Part shown: positions 1-5,994 of the stretch, piece after piece
How positions within the stretch are numbered: the first letter of the stretch is position 1
How the letters are laid out: each line of letters begins with the position of its first letter
Assembly (NCBI GenBank): GCA_947632415.1
Contig: CANRPB010000023.1
Span: 1 to 15,394 of the forward strand
Reading direction: 5' to 3'
DNA: 15,394 nucleotides
From: an uncultured Bacilli bacterium
GTDB taxonomy: Bacteria; Bacillota_I; Bacilli_A; RF39; UBA660
The notes under the pieces: model-generated
What the model saw: the letters and a program-made list of their open reading frames with translations, nothing else
What the model was told of the DNA's origin: nothing
The model's database searches: none
Position numbers and translations under genes: made by a program

Positions 1-22
1 TAAAACAAATTTAATTACAAAA

Positions 23-51
23 TTGATTGATTATTTTTATTTTTATATGAT
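23..51 (+). promoter_or_regulatory. Probable sigma-A promoter of the first gene
   Basis: TTGATT (23-28) and TATGAT (46-51) are separated by 17 bases, close to the SigA consensus. Transcription would start near 58, just before the AGGAGGG ribosome binding site at 64-70. It could serve both unrecognised genes that follow, which are 27 bases apart. Seen by eye only; AT-rich DNA gives chance matches. Confidence 0.5.
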
Positions 52-72
52 ATCATTGATGATAGGAGGGAT

Positions 73-816
73 ATGGAATTTATGAAGTACGATGTTTTAC
101 ATGATATCAAAGAAATAATTAATTGCGATGAGCATGATGATTATATTTCTATTTTTAAAATTGTTCAGTTTCTAAGTAGTGTCCATGAAAATATTAATGA
201 TACTAATTCTAGATTTGTCTATAATATGGACGTTAAATTAAATAATTATTTTAACGACAAACGTTATTTAGATAAAAACTTTGAAGTGTGTTCTTGCTTT
301 TTTGACTTTGATAAAAACGAGTTAGGTTTATATGTTAGAAACTATAGTAATGAACTTGAAATTTTTTATTTTTCCAAAAGACACGGTAATATTGCTATTG
401 TAGAAGCCAGAAATGCTTTTCATAAAGACAAAATATTTTCATTACTTAATGATGATATATCTAAGTTATATGACTTTTACTTTAATTTAAGTTATATATA
501 TAGTAAATTTAGTAATGAAATCTCAGTACTTAATTCTAACTTTAAAATTGACATAAATTTTAACTCACTTGAACTATACGTTCCTAAAAATTATTCTTTA
601 TTTGAAAGACTTGTAAGTTTAAAAATATTATTTTATAACAATGAACACTATTGTAATGCACCTTCTAACGACATAATTATGGAAATAGAGAATAATTATA
701 ATGAAATATTAAAACATGCTCATATAAGACTTGAAGATTGTCCTTTGTGGATGCAAGAAAGACTTGTAGATAAAGATAAAAAATTAGTTTTAGAAAAATC
801 TAATAATTATTCATAA
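73..816 (+). CDS. Hypothetical protein, 247 residues, cytoplasmic
   Basis: I do not recognise this protein. It is rich in Asn, Asp, Tyr, Phe and Lys, as expected in a very AT-rich genome, and shows no signal peptide, membrane segment, nucleotide-binding motif or zinc cluster. The C-terminal part (about 200-247) is more hydrophilic and contains the short segment CPLWMQERL. AGGAGGG at 64-70 is only about three bases from the ATG at 73, whereas a second in-frame ATG at 82 would be about twelve away. Neither spacing is ideal, so the start could be either, and the product 247 or 244 residues. It is followed after 27 bases by a small secreted protein on the same strand and probably shares its transcript. 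That it is a real gene is supported by its length, RBS and upstream promoter; its function is unknown. Confidence 0.75.
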   Translation: MEFMKYDVLHDIKEIINCDEHDDYISIFKIVQFLSSVHENINDTNSRFVYNMDVKLNNYFNDKRYLDKNFEVCSCFFDFDKNELGLYVRNYSNELEIFYFSKRHGNIAIVEARNAFHKDKIFSLLNDDISKLYDFYFNLSYIYSKFSNEISVLNSNFKIDINFNSLELYVPKNYSLFERLVSLKILFYNNEHYCNAPSNDIIMEIENNYNEILKHAHIRLEDCPLWMQERLVDKDKKLVLEKSNNYS

Positions 817-843
817 TATGTTAAAAATAATAATGGTGATAAA

Positions 844-1269
844 ATGAAGAAATTATTGCTTATTATTATTTTTCTTTTTACTCTCAGTAATACTGTTAAA
901 TCAGGTGAATATGACTATCTACGTCTAGATGAATCTTATAATTTATATACCATTACTATTGATAACTTAAATACTAAAAATATTTTTAATTATCTAGAAA
1001 ACATTAAAATCGTTAGAATATATCCCAAAGTAAATCCCATCTATAAAAATTCCATCGGCAATATTTCATACAAAGTTAGAGGAATAGGACTAGTAAATGA
1101 CATTGAATTATTCAGCACCAATTATTTATCACTAATAAAAAAAAATAGTTATGACGACTATAACTATTTATATATAAATGGAATTGACATTGAAAAACTT
1201 GAAATTTATATAAAATCTAGTGATCTATACACCTTCTTAACTAACAATAATGCTCATTTACTTAGTTGA
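844..1269 (+). CDS. Hypothetical secreted or surface protein, 141 residues
   Basis: The N-terminus is a classic Sec signal: Lys-Lys, a hydrophobic stretch (LLLIIIFLFTL), then a polar region ending near SGEYDY, so signal peptidase I cleavage around residues 20-22 is likely. There is no lipobox cysteine, so it is not an obvious lipoprotein. The mature part is about 120 residues, rich in Tyr, Asn and Ile, with alternating hydrophobic stretches that suggest beta structure, and no cysteine. I do not recognise the family. The start has a weak GGTGAT ribosome binding site; the similar GGTGAT precedes dnaB. It lies 27 bases after the preceding gene and is probably co-transcribed. Its last 12 bases overlap the 3' end of the convergent XRE regulator gene. 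Confidence 0.65.
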   Translation: MKKLLLIIIFLFTLSNTVKSGEYDYLRLDESYNLYTITIDNLNTKNIFNYLENIKIVRIYPKVNPIYKNSIGNISYKVRGIGLVNDIELFSTNYLSLIKKNSYDDYNYLYINGIDIEKLEIYIKSSDLYTFLTNNNAHLLS

Positions 1270-1494
1270 AAATAAATCATTTATTGTAGTATTTAGGGCC
1301 TTTGATAATTTTAACATCGTAGTCAAAGTCATATTTTTAAAATCTTTACACGACTCAATTTGCTTAACATATGATATGCTTAAATCAGACATTTCAGCCA
1401 ATTGTTCTTGAGTTAATTTCTTTTTATTCCTTAATAATTTTACATTTTTACTAAAAACGAGATATTGTTTTAATAAATCTTTGTTTGTTATCAT
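1258..1494 (-). CDS. XRE-family transcriptional regulator, 78 residues
   Basis: A small single-domain DNA-binding protein of the XRE (Cro/CI) helix-turn-helix family. The helix-turn-helix is visible at about residues 17-70: LRNKKKLTQEQLAEMSDLS, then SYVKQIES (recognition helix) and the final helices ending in ALNTTINDLF. The frame is open further upstream, to 1680, but that extension covers the divergent promoter and part of the neighbouring gene. The ATG at 1494 has GGAGG four bases upstream (complement of 1499-1503) and gives the normal length for this family, so I chose it. It is transcribed away from a second XRE gene with a 17-bp palindrome between them, so mutual or self-repression is likely. 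No effector domain is present. Targets are unknown. Confidence 0.85.
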   Translation of the reverse strand: MITNKDLLKQYLVFSKNVKLLRNKKKLTQEQLAEMSDLSISYVKQIESCKDFKNMTLTTMLKLSKALNTTINDLFSTK

Positions 1495-1500
1495 AATGCC

Positions 1501-1518
1501 TCCATAAACTCCATAAAC
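1501..1518. repeat. Tandem 9-bp direct repeat, TCCATAAAC x2
   Basis: TCCATAAAC occurs twice head to tail. The first copy overlaps the ribosome binding site of the minus-strand XRE gene, and both lie in its 5' untranslated region. It may be chance in AT-rich DNA, or a protein-binding or translation-control site. Confidence 0.4.
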
Positions 1519-1548
1519 ATATTTTCTCACAAAAAATGAAGAAAAACA

Positions 1549-1565
1549 GTACACTGTCAGTGTAC
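1549..1565. promoter_or_regulatory. Palindromic operator between the two XRE genes
   Basis: GTACACTG T CAGTGTAC is a perfect inverted repeat with 8-bp arms around one central base. It is the only strong palindrome in the 112-bp gap between the divergent XRE genes. It overlaps the expected -35 position of the plus-strand gene, whose -10 is probably TATACT at 1573-1578. A dimeric XRE repressor bound there would block that promoter. Which of the two proteins binds is not shown. Confidence 0.6.
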
Positions 1566-1572
1566 AATGTGA

Positions 1573-1578
1573 TATACT
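1573..1578 (+). promoter_or_regulatory. Probable -10 element of the plus-strand XRE gene
   Basis: TATACT lies 29 bases before the ATG at 1607, with AAGGAG (1592-1597) between them. No good -35 is present 17 bases upstream; that position (about 1550-1555) falls inside the palindromic operator. This suggests an activator-dependent or tightly repressed promoter, by inference. Confidence 0.4.
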
Positions 1579-1606
1579 ATAGATGGTAGTGAAGGAGTAG
1601 TATAAT

Positions 1607-1840
1607 ATGTATAAGAAGTTAAAAACAATCAGATATAAACGCAAAATGACAGCAAAAGAAGTAGCAGAAAAAGTAGGCATAAGTAAAGCCTTCTATTGTC
1701 AAATAGAAAATAGAAAGAGAAGGCTTTCATACATAACAGCTATCAAAATAGCAGATGTTTTTGGTGTAAAGCCAGACTATTTATTCTATGATGATACCTG
1801 TAAATTTATGGATGAAAAGAAGAATAATGATAACGAATAA
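1607..1840 (+). CDS. XRE-family transcriptional regulator, 77 residues
   Basis: A second small Cro/CI-type DNA-binding protein. The helix-turn-helix runs from about residue 6 to 60: KRKMTAKEVAEKVGIS, then KAFYCQIENRKRRLSY and the closing helices ending VFGVKPDYLF. The C-terminal tail (residues 61-77) is charged and low complexity. AAGGAG at 1592-1597 is nine bases from the ATG, so the start is well supported. It is divergent from another XRE gene and shares a palindromic operator with it, an arrangement like a phage CI/Cro switch. No integrase, excisionase or other phage gene is visible here, so it may be a domesticated remnant or a simple autoregulatory pair. Its stop codon lies inside a terminator hairpin. 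Confidence 0.85.
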   Translation: MYKKLKTIRYKRKMTAKEVAEKVGISKAFYCQIENRKRRLSYITAIKIADVFGVKPDYLFYDDTCKFMDEKKNNDNE

Positions 1841-1853
1841 TATTCTTCTTTTT
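1815..1853 (+). terminator. Rho-independent terminator after the XRE gene
   Basis: AAAAGAAGAATA (1815-1826) and TATTCTTCTTTT (1841-1852) are perfect 12-bp arms around a 14-base loop, ending in a T-run. The stem begins inside the last codons of the XRE gene. AT-rich but long; it separates this gene from dnaB. Confidence 0.6.
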
Positions 1854-1855
1854 GA

Positions 1856-1884
1856 TTGCTTTTATATTTTTGGTGTGTTACAAT
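1856..1884 (+). promoter_or_regulatory. Probable promoter of dnaB-dnaI
   Basis: TTGCTT (1856-1861), a 17-base spacer and TACAAT (1879-1884) with an extended TGT just before the -10. The start would be near 1891, giving a short leader before the ribosome binding site at about 1897. Confidence 0.5.
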
Positions 1885-1904
1885 GATTTTAGCAAGAAGG
1901 TGAT

Positions 1905-3194
1905 ATGATGTTGAATGTTTTACCTGCTGATACATATGTTGTTGTTAACAAGACAATTTTTAATAATAACGACCGAAGAATACTCACAATGTTATATCAA
2001 CCAATCATTGGTAGTACAGCAATTAATCTGTATTTCACACTATGGTCCTTTTTAGATAAAAACGAAATCAAATCACTAGAATGGAATCATCATCACTTGA
2101 TGGTTAACATGGGACTAAAATTAGAATATATAATTGAAGCAAGAGAAAAACTAGAAGGAATTGGTCTGCTTAAAACTTTCGTAAAAAAAGATAACGTTAA
2201 CAAATATGTTTATGAACTCTATTCTCCAATCAGTGGTTATGATTTTTTTTCTAATCCTATTTTAAGTGTCGCCCTTTACAATAACTTGGGTAAACAAGAA
2301 TATGAAAAAACGAAAACTTTTTTTAAAAATACCCGTATTGTCTTAAATGGCTACGAAGATATTACTTGTAAATTCAACGATATTTTTGAATCCAGTGTTG
2401 GTGTAGCAGATACCGATTATGAAGATATTAGAAAAGAAAATAAGATTGGTTTTTACGTCGAACCTAAATTTAGTTTTGATGATGTTGTTAGCGTTATTCC
2501 CGAAGAAATGCTTAATTTTCGAGGCATTACCAAAGATGTTAAAAGTTTAGTTTACAATTTATCCTTTATTTATAATTTTGACGAAGATGAAATGCGTGAT
2601 ATTATAAGAAATTCAATTAATGAAAAACATAATATTGATAAAGAACTATTACGTACAAATTCTAGAAATTATTATAGTTTTGAACATGCCGGGAAATTGC
2701 CAAGTCTAATTTATAGAAATCAACCCGAGTATTTGCGCAAACCTGTAGGTGATACTTCAATTAAAGCTAAGGCTATATATTACTTTGAAACAATTTCTCC
2801 ATATGATTTCTTATATTATAAGAATAATAATACTGAACCTAGTGTTGGTGAACTTAAAATTATCGAAAGTTTAATGGTTGATTTTAATATGAATCCTGGA
2901 GTTGTTAACGTTTTAGTTGATTATGTCCTTAGAATTAAAGATAATAAACTATCTAAATCATTAGCGCAAAGTATCGCCTCACAATGGGTTAGAAGTAAAG
3001 TCGAAACAGTAGAACAAGCAATGAAATTAGCAGAGAAAGAATATAAGAGCAAGAAAACTAATAATACTAAAAAGAAGACTAACGTTGAAGTAGTTCCTGA
3101 TTGGTTTGATAAAAAAATTGAGCAGGCTAATGCTTCCTTAGAAGAACAAGAAAATTTTATGAATAAATTAAAGGAATTACGTGGTGAATTATGA
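1905..3194 (+). CDS. dnaB: Replication initiation and membrane attachment protein DnaB (Firmicute type)
   Basis: This is the Bacillus-type DnaB, a DnaD/DnaB-family primosome protein, not the E. coli replicative helicase. In B. subtilis it works with DnaD and DnaI to load the replicative helicase at oriC and at stalled forks. The N-terminal part (about residues 1-110, including the PADTYVVVN and LYQPIIGSTAINLYFTLWSFL segments) matches the winged-helix half. The C-terminal DnaB_2-like helical region is at about 290-380 (SPYDFLYYKNNNTEPSVGEL, then the IASQWVRSKV segment), followed by a lysine-rich tail. At 429 residues it is somewhat shorter than the B. subtilis protein. The start has AAGGTGAT directly upstream; ATG at 1908 is an in-frame alternative. 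Its TGA overlaps the dnaI start codon, so the two are translationally coupled, as expected for partners. Confidence 0.9.
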   Translation: MMLNVLPADTYVVVNKTIFNNNDRRILTMLYQPIIGSTAINLYFTLWSFLDKNEIKSLEWNHHHLMVNMGLKLEYIIEAREKLEGIGLLKTFVKKDNVNKYVYELYSPISGYDFFSNPILSVALYNNLGKQEYEKTKTFFKNTRIVLNGYEDITCKFNDIFESSVGVADTDYEDIRKENKIGFYVEPKFSFDDVVSVIPEEMLNFRGITKDVKSLVYNLSFIYNFDEDEMRDIIRNSINEKHNIDKELLRTNSRNYYSFEHAGKLPSLIYRNQPEYLRKPVGDTSIKAKAIYYFETISPYDFLYYKNNNTEPSVGELKIIESLMVDFNMNPGVVNVLVDYVLRIKDNKLSKSLAQSIASQWVRSKVETVEQAMKLAEKEYKSKKTNNTKKKTNVEVVPDWFDKKIEQANASLEEQENFMNKLKELRGEL

Positions 3195-4102
3195 AAAATG
3201 TAATGGATGAGATTAAAAGTAATGGTTATAAATCATATGATGTTGCCAAGAATTATGAAAATGCCTTAGAAAATCCTGTTTTTGCAGATTTTGTTTCCAA
3301 ATTAAAATTAGACAGTAATAAATTAATGAAATATACGACCACCTTAGAAGAATGTTGTAGTAATTATAATGCCTGTTTAAAATGTAAAGGACTAGTTCAT
3401 TGTGTTTTCAAACTCGAAGGTTATTGCTATTTACCTAAAGTTATTGATGGCAGACTAGAATTTGATTATCAACCATGTAAATATATGAAAAAACATAATA
3501 AAGATAAAGCCTATCAGAACAATGTCTATTATGTCAGTCTTCCCAAAGCAATTCGTGAAGCCTCATTTAAAAATATTTATAACAATGATTCCAATCGATA
3601 TGATGCCATTATATGGATTAATGCTTTTTTAGGCAATTATAGAAAAGGTAAGGCTGACAAAGGATTATATTTAAGTGGTAATTTTGGTTGTGGTAAATCA
3701 TATTTAATATCAGCTTTATTTAATGAACTTGCGAAAGATGGAGTCAGAAGTGCGATATTGTTTTGGCCAGAATTTTTGAGGGATTTAAAAGCATCCTTTA
3801 GTGTTGACTTTAAAGAAAAATACGAATATATAAAAAACGCTCCCTTATTACTTATAGATGATATTGGAGCTGAAGCAACAACTGAATGGAGTAGGGATGA
3901 AATTTTTTGCCCTTTAGTTCAATATAGAATGGATGAACACTTGCCAACTTTTTTTACTTCAAATTATGATTTGAAGGCGTTAGAAGAACATTTTTCTATA
4001 ACACGTGATAATGTTAATCATGTAAAAGCTAGAAGAATTATTGAAAGAATAAGTCAATTGACAGAGCAAGTTACAATGATTAGTAAAAATTTAAGAGATT
4101 AA
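3191..4102 (+). CDS. dnaI: Primosomal protein DnaI, helicase loader
   Basis: An AAA+ ATPase that loads the replicative helicase onto DNA, as DnaI does in B. subtilis. Residues 1-100 are the helicase-binding part, with a cysteine cluster (C55, C56, C62, C65, H70, C71, C79, C96) consistent with the zinc site of DnaI N-terminal domains. The ATPase follows: Walker A GNFGCGKS at 163-170, Walker B LLLIDDIGAE near 219-228, sensor-like FFTSNYD, and arginines near the end (ARRIIERIS). 303 residues is normal for the family. The ATG overlaps the dnaB stop, giving an operon of two. A terminator hairpin starts 20 bases after the stop. In Bacillus, thrS follows a little downstream of dnaI; here a pilin locus lies between them. 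Confidence 0.93.
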   Translation: MKNVMDEIKSNGYKSYDVAKNYENALENPVFADFVSKLKLDSNKLMKYTTTLEECCSNYNACLKCKGLVHCVFKLEGYCYLPKVIDGRLEFDYQPCKYMKKHNKDKAYQNNVYYVSLPKAIREASFKNIYNNDSNRYDAIIWINAFLGNYRKGKADKGLYLSGNFGCGKSYLISALFNELAKDGVRSAILFWPEFLRDLKASFSVDFKEKYEYIKNAPLLLIDDIGAEATTEWSRDEIFCPLVQYRMDEHLPTFFTSNYDLKALEEHFSITRDNVNHVKARRIIERISQLTEQVTMISKNLRD

Positions 4103-4121
4103 TGTGTTTTAAAAAATATAT

Positions 4122-4152
4122 AAAAAGGTACTTGATTAAAAGTGCTTTTTTT
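4122..4152 (+). terminator. Rho-independent terminator after dnaI
   Basis: AAAAAGGTACTT (4122-4133) pairs with AAGTGCTTTTTT (4140-4151) over 12 positions with wobbles, around a 6-base loop, and the 3' arm is also the T-run. It ends the dnaB-dnaI transcript. Confidence 0.75.
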
Positions 4153-4179
4153 GATATATTATTAATGTAGAATTATAGC
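4151..4179 (+). promoter_or_regulatory. Weak candidate promoter for the pilin gene
   Basis: TTGATA (4151-4156) and TATAGC (4174-4179) are 17 bases apart. The -10 is poor, but both lie in the part of the 66-bp repeat that is identical in its two copies, which would fit a shared promoter. The leader to the ATG at 4350 would be about 160 bases, long for a simple gene. Other promoters in this AT-rich leader cannot be excluded. Confidence 0.3.
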
Positions 4180-4209
4180 AAAGATTACTGCAAGTGCTAT
4201 AGTTCTATA
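4166..4209 (+). other. Long inverted repeat in the pilin leader
   Basis: TGTAGAATTATAGCA (4166-4180) pairs with TGCTATAGTTCTATA (4195-4209) over 15 positions with two wobbles, around a 14-base loop. No T-run follows, so it is not a simple terminator. It could be an operator or an mRNA leader structure controlling the pilin gene. The left arm is conserved in the second repeat copy at the window end; the right arm would lie beyond the window. Confidence 0.5.
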
Positions 4210-4334
4210 AGGGAAATAATAATAAGTATAAAAGAAAATAGAATTTGTAGTTTATATGTACTTGTTTATTGAAATTATATGACTATTTATAGTTAAATAA
4301 TTAATGAATTAGTGGGTAAAATAAATTGCAAATA

Positions 4335-4341
4335 AAAGGAG
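4335..4341 (+). promoter_or_regulatory. Ribosome binding site that fixes the pilin start
   Basis: AAAGGAG lies eight bases before the ATG at 4350, ideal spacing. It shows where translation begins even though that ATG is out of frame with the pilin body in this sequence. No ATG, GTG or TTG occurs in the pilin frame between the stop codon at 4382 and the prepilin signal. Confidence 0.8.
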
Positions 4342-4349
4342 TGTAGAAA

Positions 4350-5746
4350 ATGAAATATAAAAAAATAAAGTTAACAAATAGTAACCTAGGGGGGGGGGTA
4401 TACGAAAGACTAGTAAAATAAAGGCTTTCACCCTCATAGAACTACTAGCTATAATAGTAATACTTGCGATCATTGCAGTAATAACGGTCCCAATAATATT
4501 GAATATAATTGAGAATTCAAGAAAGGGAGCAGCAATAGATTCAGCATATGGTTATAAAGATGCCATAAGTAAATATTACATAACTGAATTAGCAAAAAAT
4601 CCCAATTATAGTGAATTAAATGGAAATTATACAGTAAATTCTGATGGTTCTATAACAGGAGAAAACGAGCAAAATTATCCAATATCGTTTTCAGGAACAT
4701 CACCAAAAGGTGGCAGTTTAACAATAGATAAAGGAACAGTAACAGAAGGATGTCTAACAATAGGTGATTATGCTTTAACATTAACAAATAGTGAAGTAAC
4801 AGAAACAAAAAAAGGAGATTGTAGTTCTTTAGTACAAGGAGATGAATCAGCAAATTATAAAGATAATATAAAGTTTCCAGAAGATGAAAATGAAACATAT
4901 ATAACAGAGGTATACTTAGATCCAACAAATTTAGAAACTGAATGTACAGAAGAAAAAGCAAAAGGAAATAGTACAACCGGAACAAAAGAAGGTTGCATGA
5001 GATGGTTTGTATATGATGACGAAGGTGAAAATTACACAATGATATTAGATCATAATACAACAAATTATGTAGCATGGGTATCTAAAGTTGATTATGAAAA
5101 TGATTCTAAAGCAGGAGAAGTAGGAATAACATATTCAGGTGGAAGTGCTCTAGAAGGTTCTTATGGAAGTTATGGTAATAATAATAAAGGACCACTAACA
5201 GTTTTAGCAAAATTAAAAGAAGATACAAGCAATTGGAAAACAGATGAGATACCATCAAGTGATAATTATACAGCAACATGGAACTATAGTGGTAAAGATT
5301 ACAATTATACAGTAAATTATAATGGATATAAAGCCCGTTTAATAACAGCGGAGGAGGTAGCAAAAATTACGAAAAATGATAGATCAGATGATAGTTATGC
5401 TATATCTTCCACTCCAGAGGAAAACTGGGGGTTAGGGAGTGGAGAATTCTTGTTAGATAGAGCAACAGGTAATTGTTATGATAATAATAATTGTGATACA
5501 GAAGGGGTAACAAGTAAATATTGGTGGTTGTTTGATAATACTAAGGAATGTACAACATATGGATGTAAGACAGCAGATAATAGTACGTTGGGATATTGGA
5601 CGTCTTCTCCTCACGCCGGCGGCTCTAGTTTCGCGTGGGAGGTGTACCGCAATGGCCGCTTGGGCCTCGACTACGTGCGCAATGCTAGCTACTGTGGCGT
5701 GCGCCCAGTTATAACCGTCTCAAAATCTAAATTTCTCCAAGAATAA
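4350..5746 (+). CDS. Phase-variable type IV pilin-like protein with C-type-lectin-like variable end; OFF as sequenced
   Basis: A surface pilin or pseudopilin carrying a large extracellular region. From the ATG at 4350 the reading frame meets ten Gs (4389-4398) and stops at 4419 after 23 codons. With 11 or 8 Gs it reads through to 5746, about 465 residues. That product has a basic 26-residue leader, then A|FTLIELLAIIVILAII with glutamate at position +5, the prepilin peptidase signal and hydrophobic assembly helix. After it come a typical pilin stretch (IENSRKGAAIDSAYGYKDAI), a Cys-containing extracellular region with the segments TMILDHNTTNYVAW and YKARLITAEEVAKI, and a lectin-like end with YWTSSP and GVRPVITVSKS. 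The GC content jumps at 5612-5710. TTG at 4499 could be taken as a start, but it lies inside the hydrophobic helix. Processing by the PilD encoded at 14549 is expected. An assembly error in the G-tract is the main alternative. Confidence 0.8.
4389..4398 (+). repeat. Poly-G tract of 10 in the pilin leader (phase-variation tract)
   Basis: Ten consecutive Gs in a genome where even short G-runs are rare. The tract sits 13 codons after the start ATG and 9 codons before the prepilin signal. At 10 Gs the frames do not match; one insertion or two deletions would join them. Long G-tracts in coding sequence mutate by slipped-strand mispairing in several pathogens, switching surface structures on and off. 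Confidence 0.85.
5597..5710 (+). other. Putative DGR variable region at the 3' end of the pilin gene
   Basis: The codons at 5612-5707 are about two-thirds G or C (63 of 96 bases by hand count), while the rest of the gene is AT-rich. Only about 13 adenines remain, and 25 of 32 codons end in C or T. The encoded segment runs from YWTSSP through AWEVYRNGRLGLDYVRN to CGVRPV, the usual position of the diversified face in C-type-lectin targets. In DGRs, adenines of a template repeat (often in AAC codons) are replaced by random bases in the variable copy, which would raise GC and leave NNY codons. No template repeat or reverse transcriptase is in this window. The alternative is a horizontally acquired lectin end. 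Confidence 0.55.
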
Positions 5747-5816
5747 AGAGAACGAAAAAGAGCTTGTCAAAGAAAAAGAACGGAAAGAAGAATGAAAAAC
5801 AAGGCAGTAGGGAAGT

Positions 5817-5851
5817 GACTGCGCACCAGCAGAAAAGGCTGGTGTGCGGTT
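5817..5851 (+). other. Strong GC-rich hairpin downstream of the variable region
   Basis: GACTGCGCACCAGC (5817-5830) pairs with GCTGGTGTGCGGTT (5838-5851) over 14 positions with three G-T wobbles and a 7-base loop, AGAAAAG. It is about 70 bases after the pilin stop and has no T-run. DGR targets in Bordetella phage need a GC-rich hairpin or cruciform just downstream of the variable repeat; this one is farther away and has a larger loop, so the analogy is loose. Confidence 0.6.
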
Positions 5852-5980
5852 CATGCTTGGCAAGCCTGACTTGTCATATGTCGCGTTCCGGGCAAGGATA
5901 AACGACAAAGCGGAAAAACTAAGAAAGATAGAACATGATAAAATCATGAAATAAGAAAAGAAAGAAAAGAGAATCCTTCC

Positions 5981-5994
5981 CTCGCGGAAGCGAG
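5981..5994 (+). other. Short GC hairpin with GGAA tetraloop
   Basis: CTCGC GGAA GCGAG has a perfect 5-bp GC-rich stem capped by a GNRA-type tetraloop. It is unusual in this AT-rich context and has no T-run. It lies about 270 bases past the variable region. A GNRA loop could act in RNA tertiary contacts, or in DNA as a cruciform. Confidence 0.4.

Larger units (their letters stand above)
4120..4185 (+). repeat. 66-bp intergenic repeat, copy A (terminator plus leader start)
   Basis: This block matches positions 15326-15391 at 60 of 66 bases by my alignment, without gaps. The last 39 bases are identical. All six differences fall in the terminator loop or stem, and the stem changes keep pairing through G-T wobbles. 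The block joins the terminator of the upstream gene to the start of the leader of the downstream gene. Copy A precedes the pilin gene; copy B follows pilD at the window edge. Confidence 0.85.

Noticed and set aside
1495..1680. N-terminal extension of the minus-strand XRE protein to 140 residues
   Set aside because: It crosses the divergent promoter and the start of the other XRE gene, has no family similarity, and a good ribosome binding site precedes the ATG at 1494.
4650..5363. Minus-strand open frames rich in Leu, Tyr and His opposite the pilin gene
   Set aside because: Low-complexity antisense shadows of an AT-rich coding strand, without ribosome binding sites or recognisable domains.
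5532..5714. Plus-strand 60-codon frame over the variable region
   Set aside because: Alternate-frame shadow of the GC-rich pilin end; no ribosome binding site, and the pilin frame matches a known type of C-terminus.
4499..5746. Pilin ORF starting at TTG 4499
   Set aside because: This start lies inside the hydrophobic prepilin helix and would remove the processing signal. The ribosome binding site and ATG at 4335-4352 show the true start; the G-tract explains the frame break.
5720..5947. Minus-strand 75-codon frame after the pilin gene
   Set aside because: Serine- and phenylalanine-rich complement of a purine-rich run, with no ribosome binding site; not supported as a gene.
5853..5954. 33-codon plus-strand frame in the GC-rich tail
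   Set aside because: Looks mildly protein-like but lacks a ribosome binding site, and its start lies just past a strong hairpin. Kept only as a note in the region entry.
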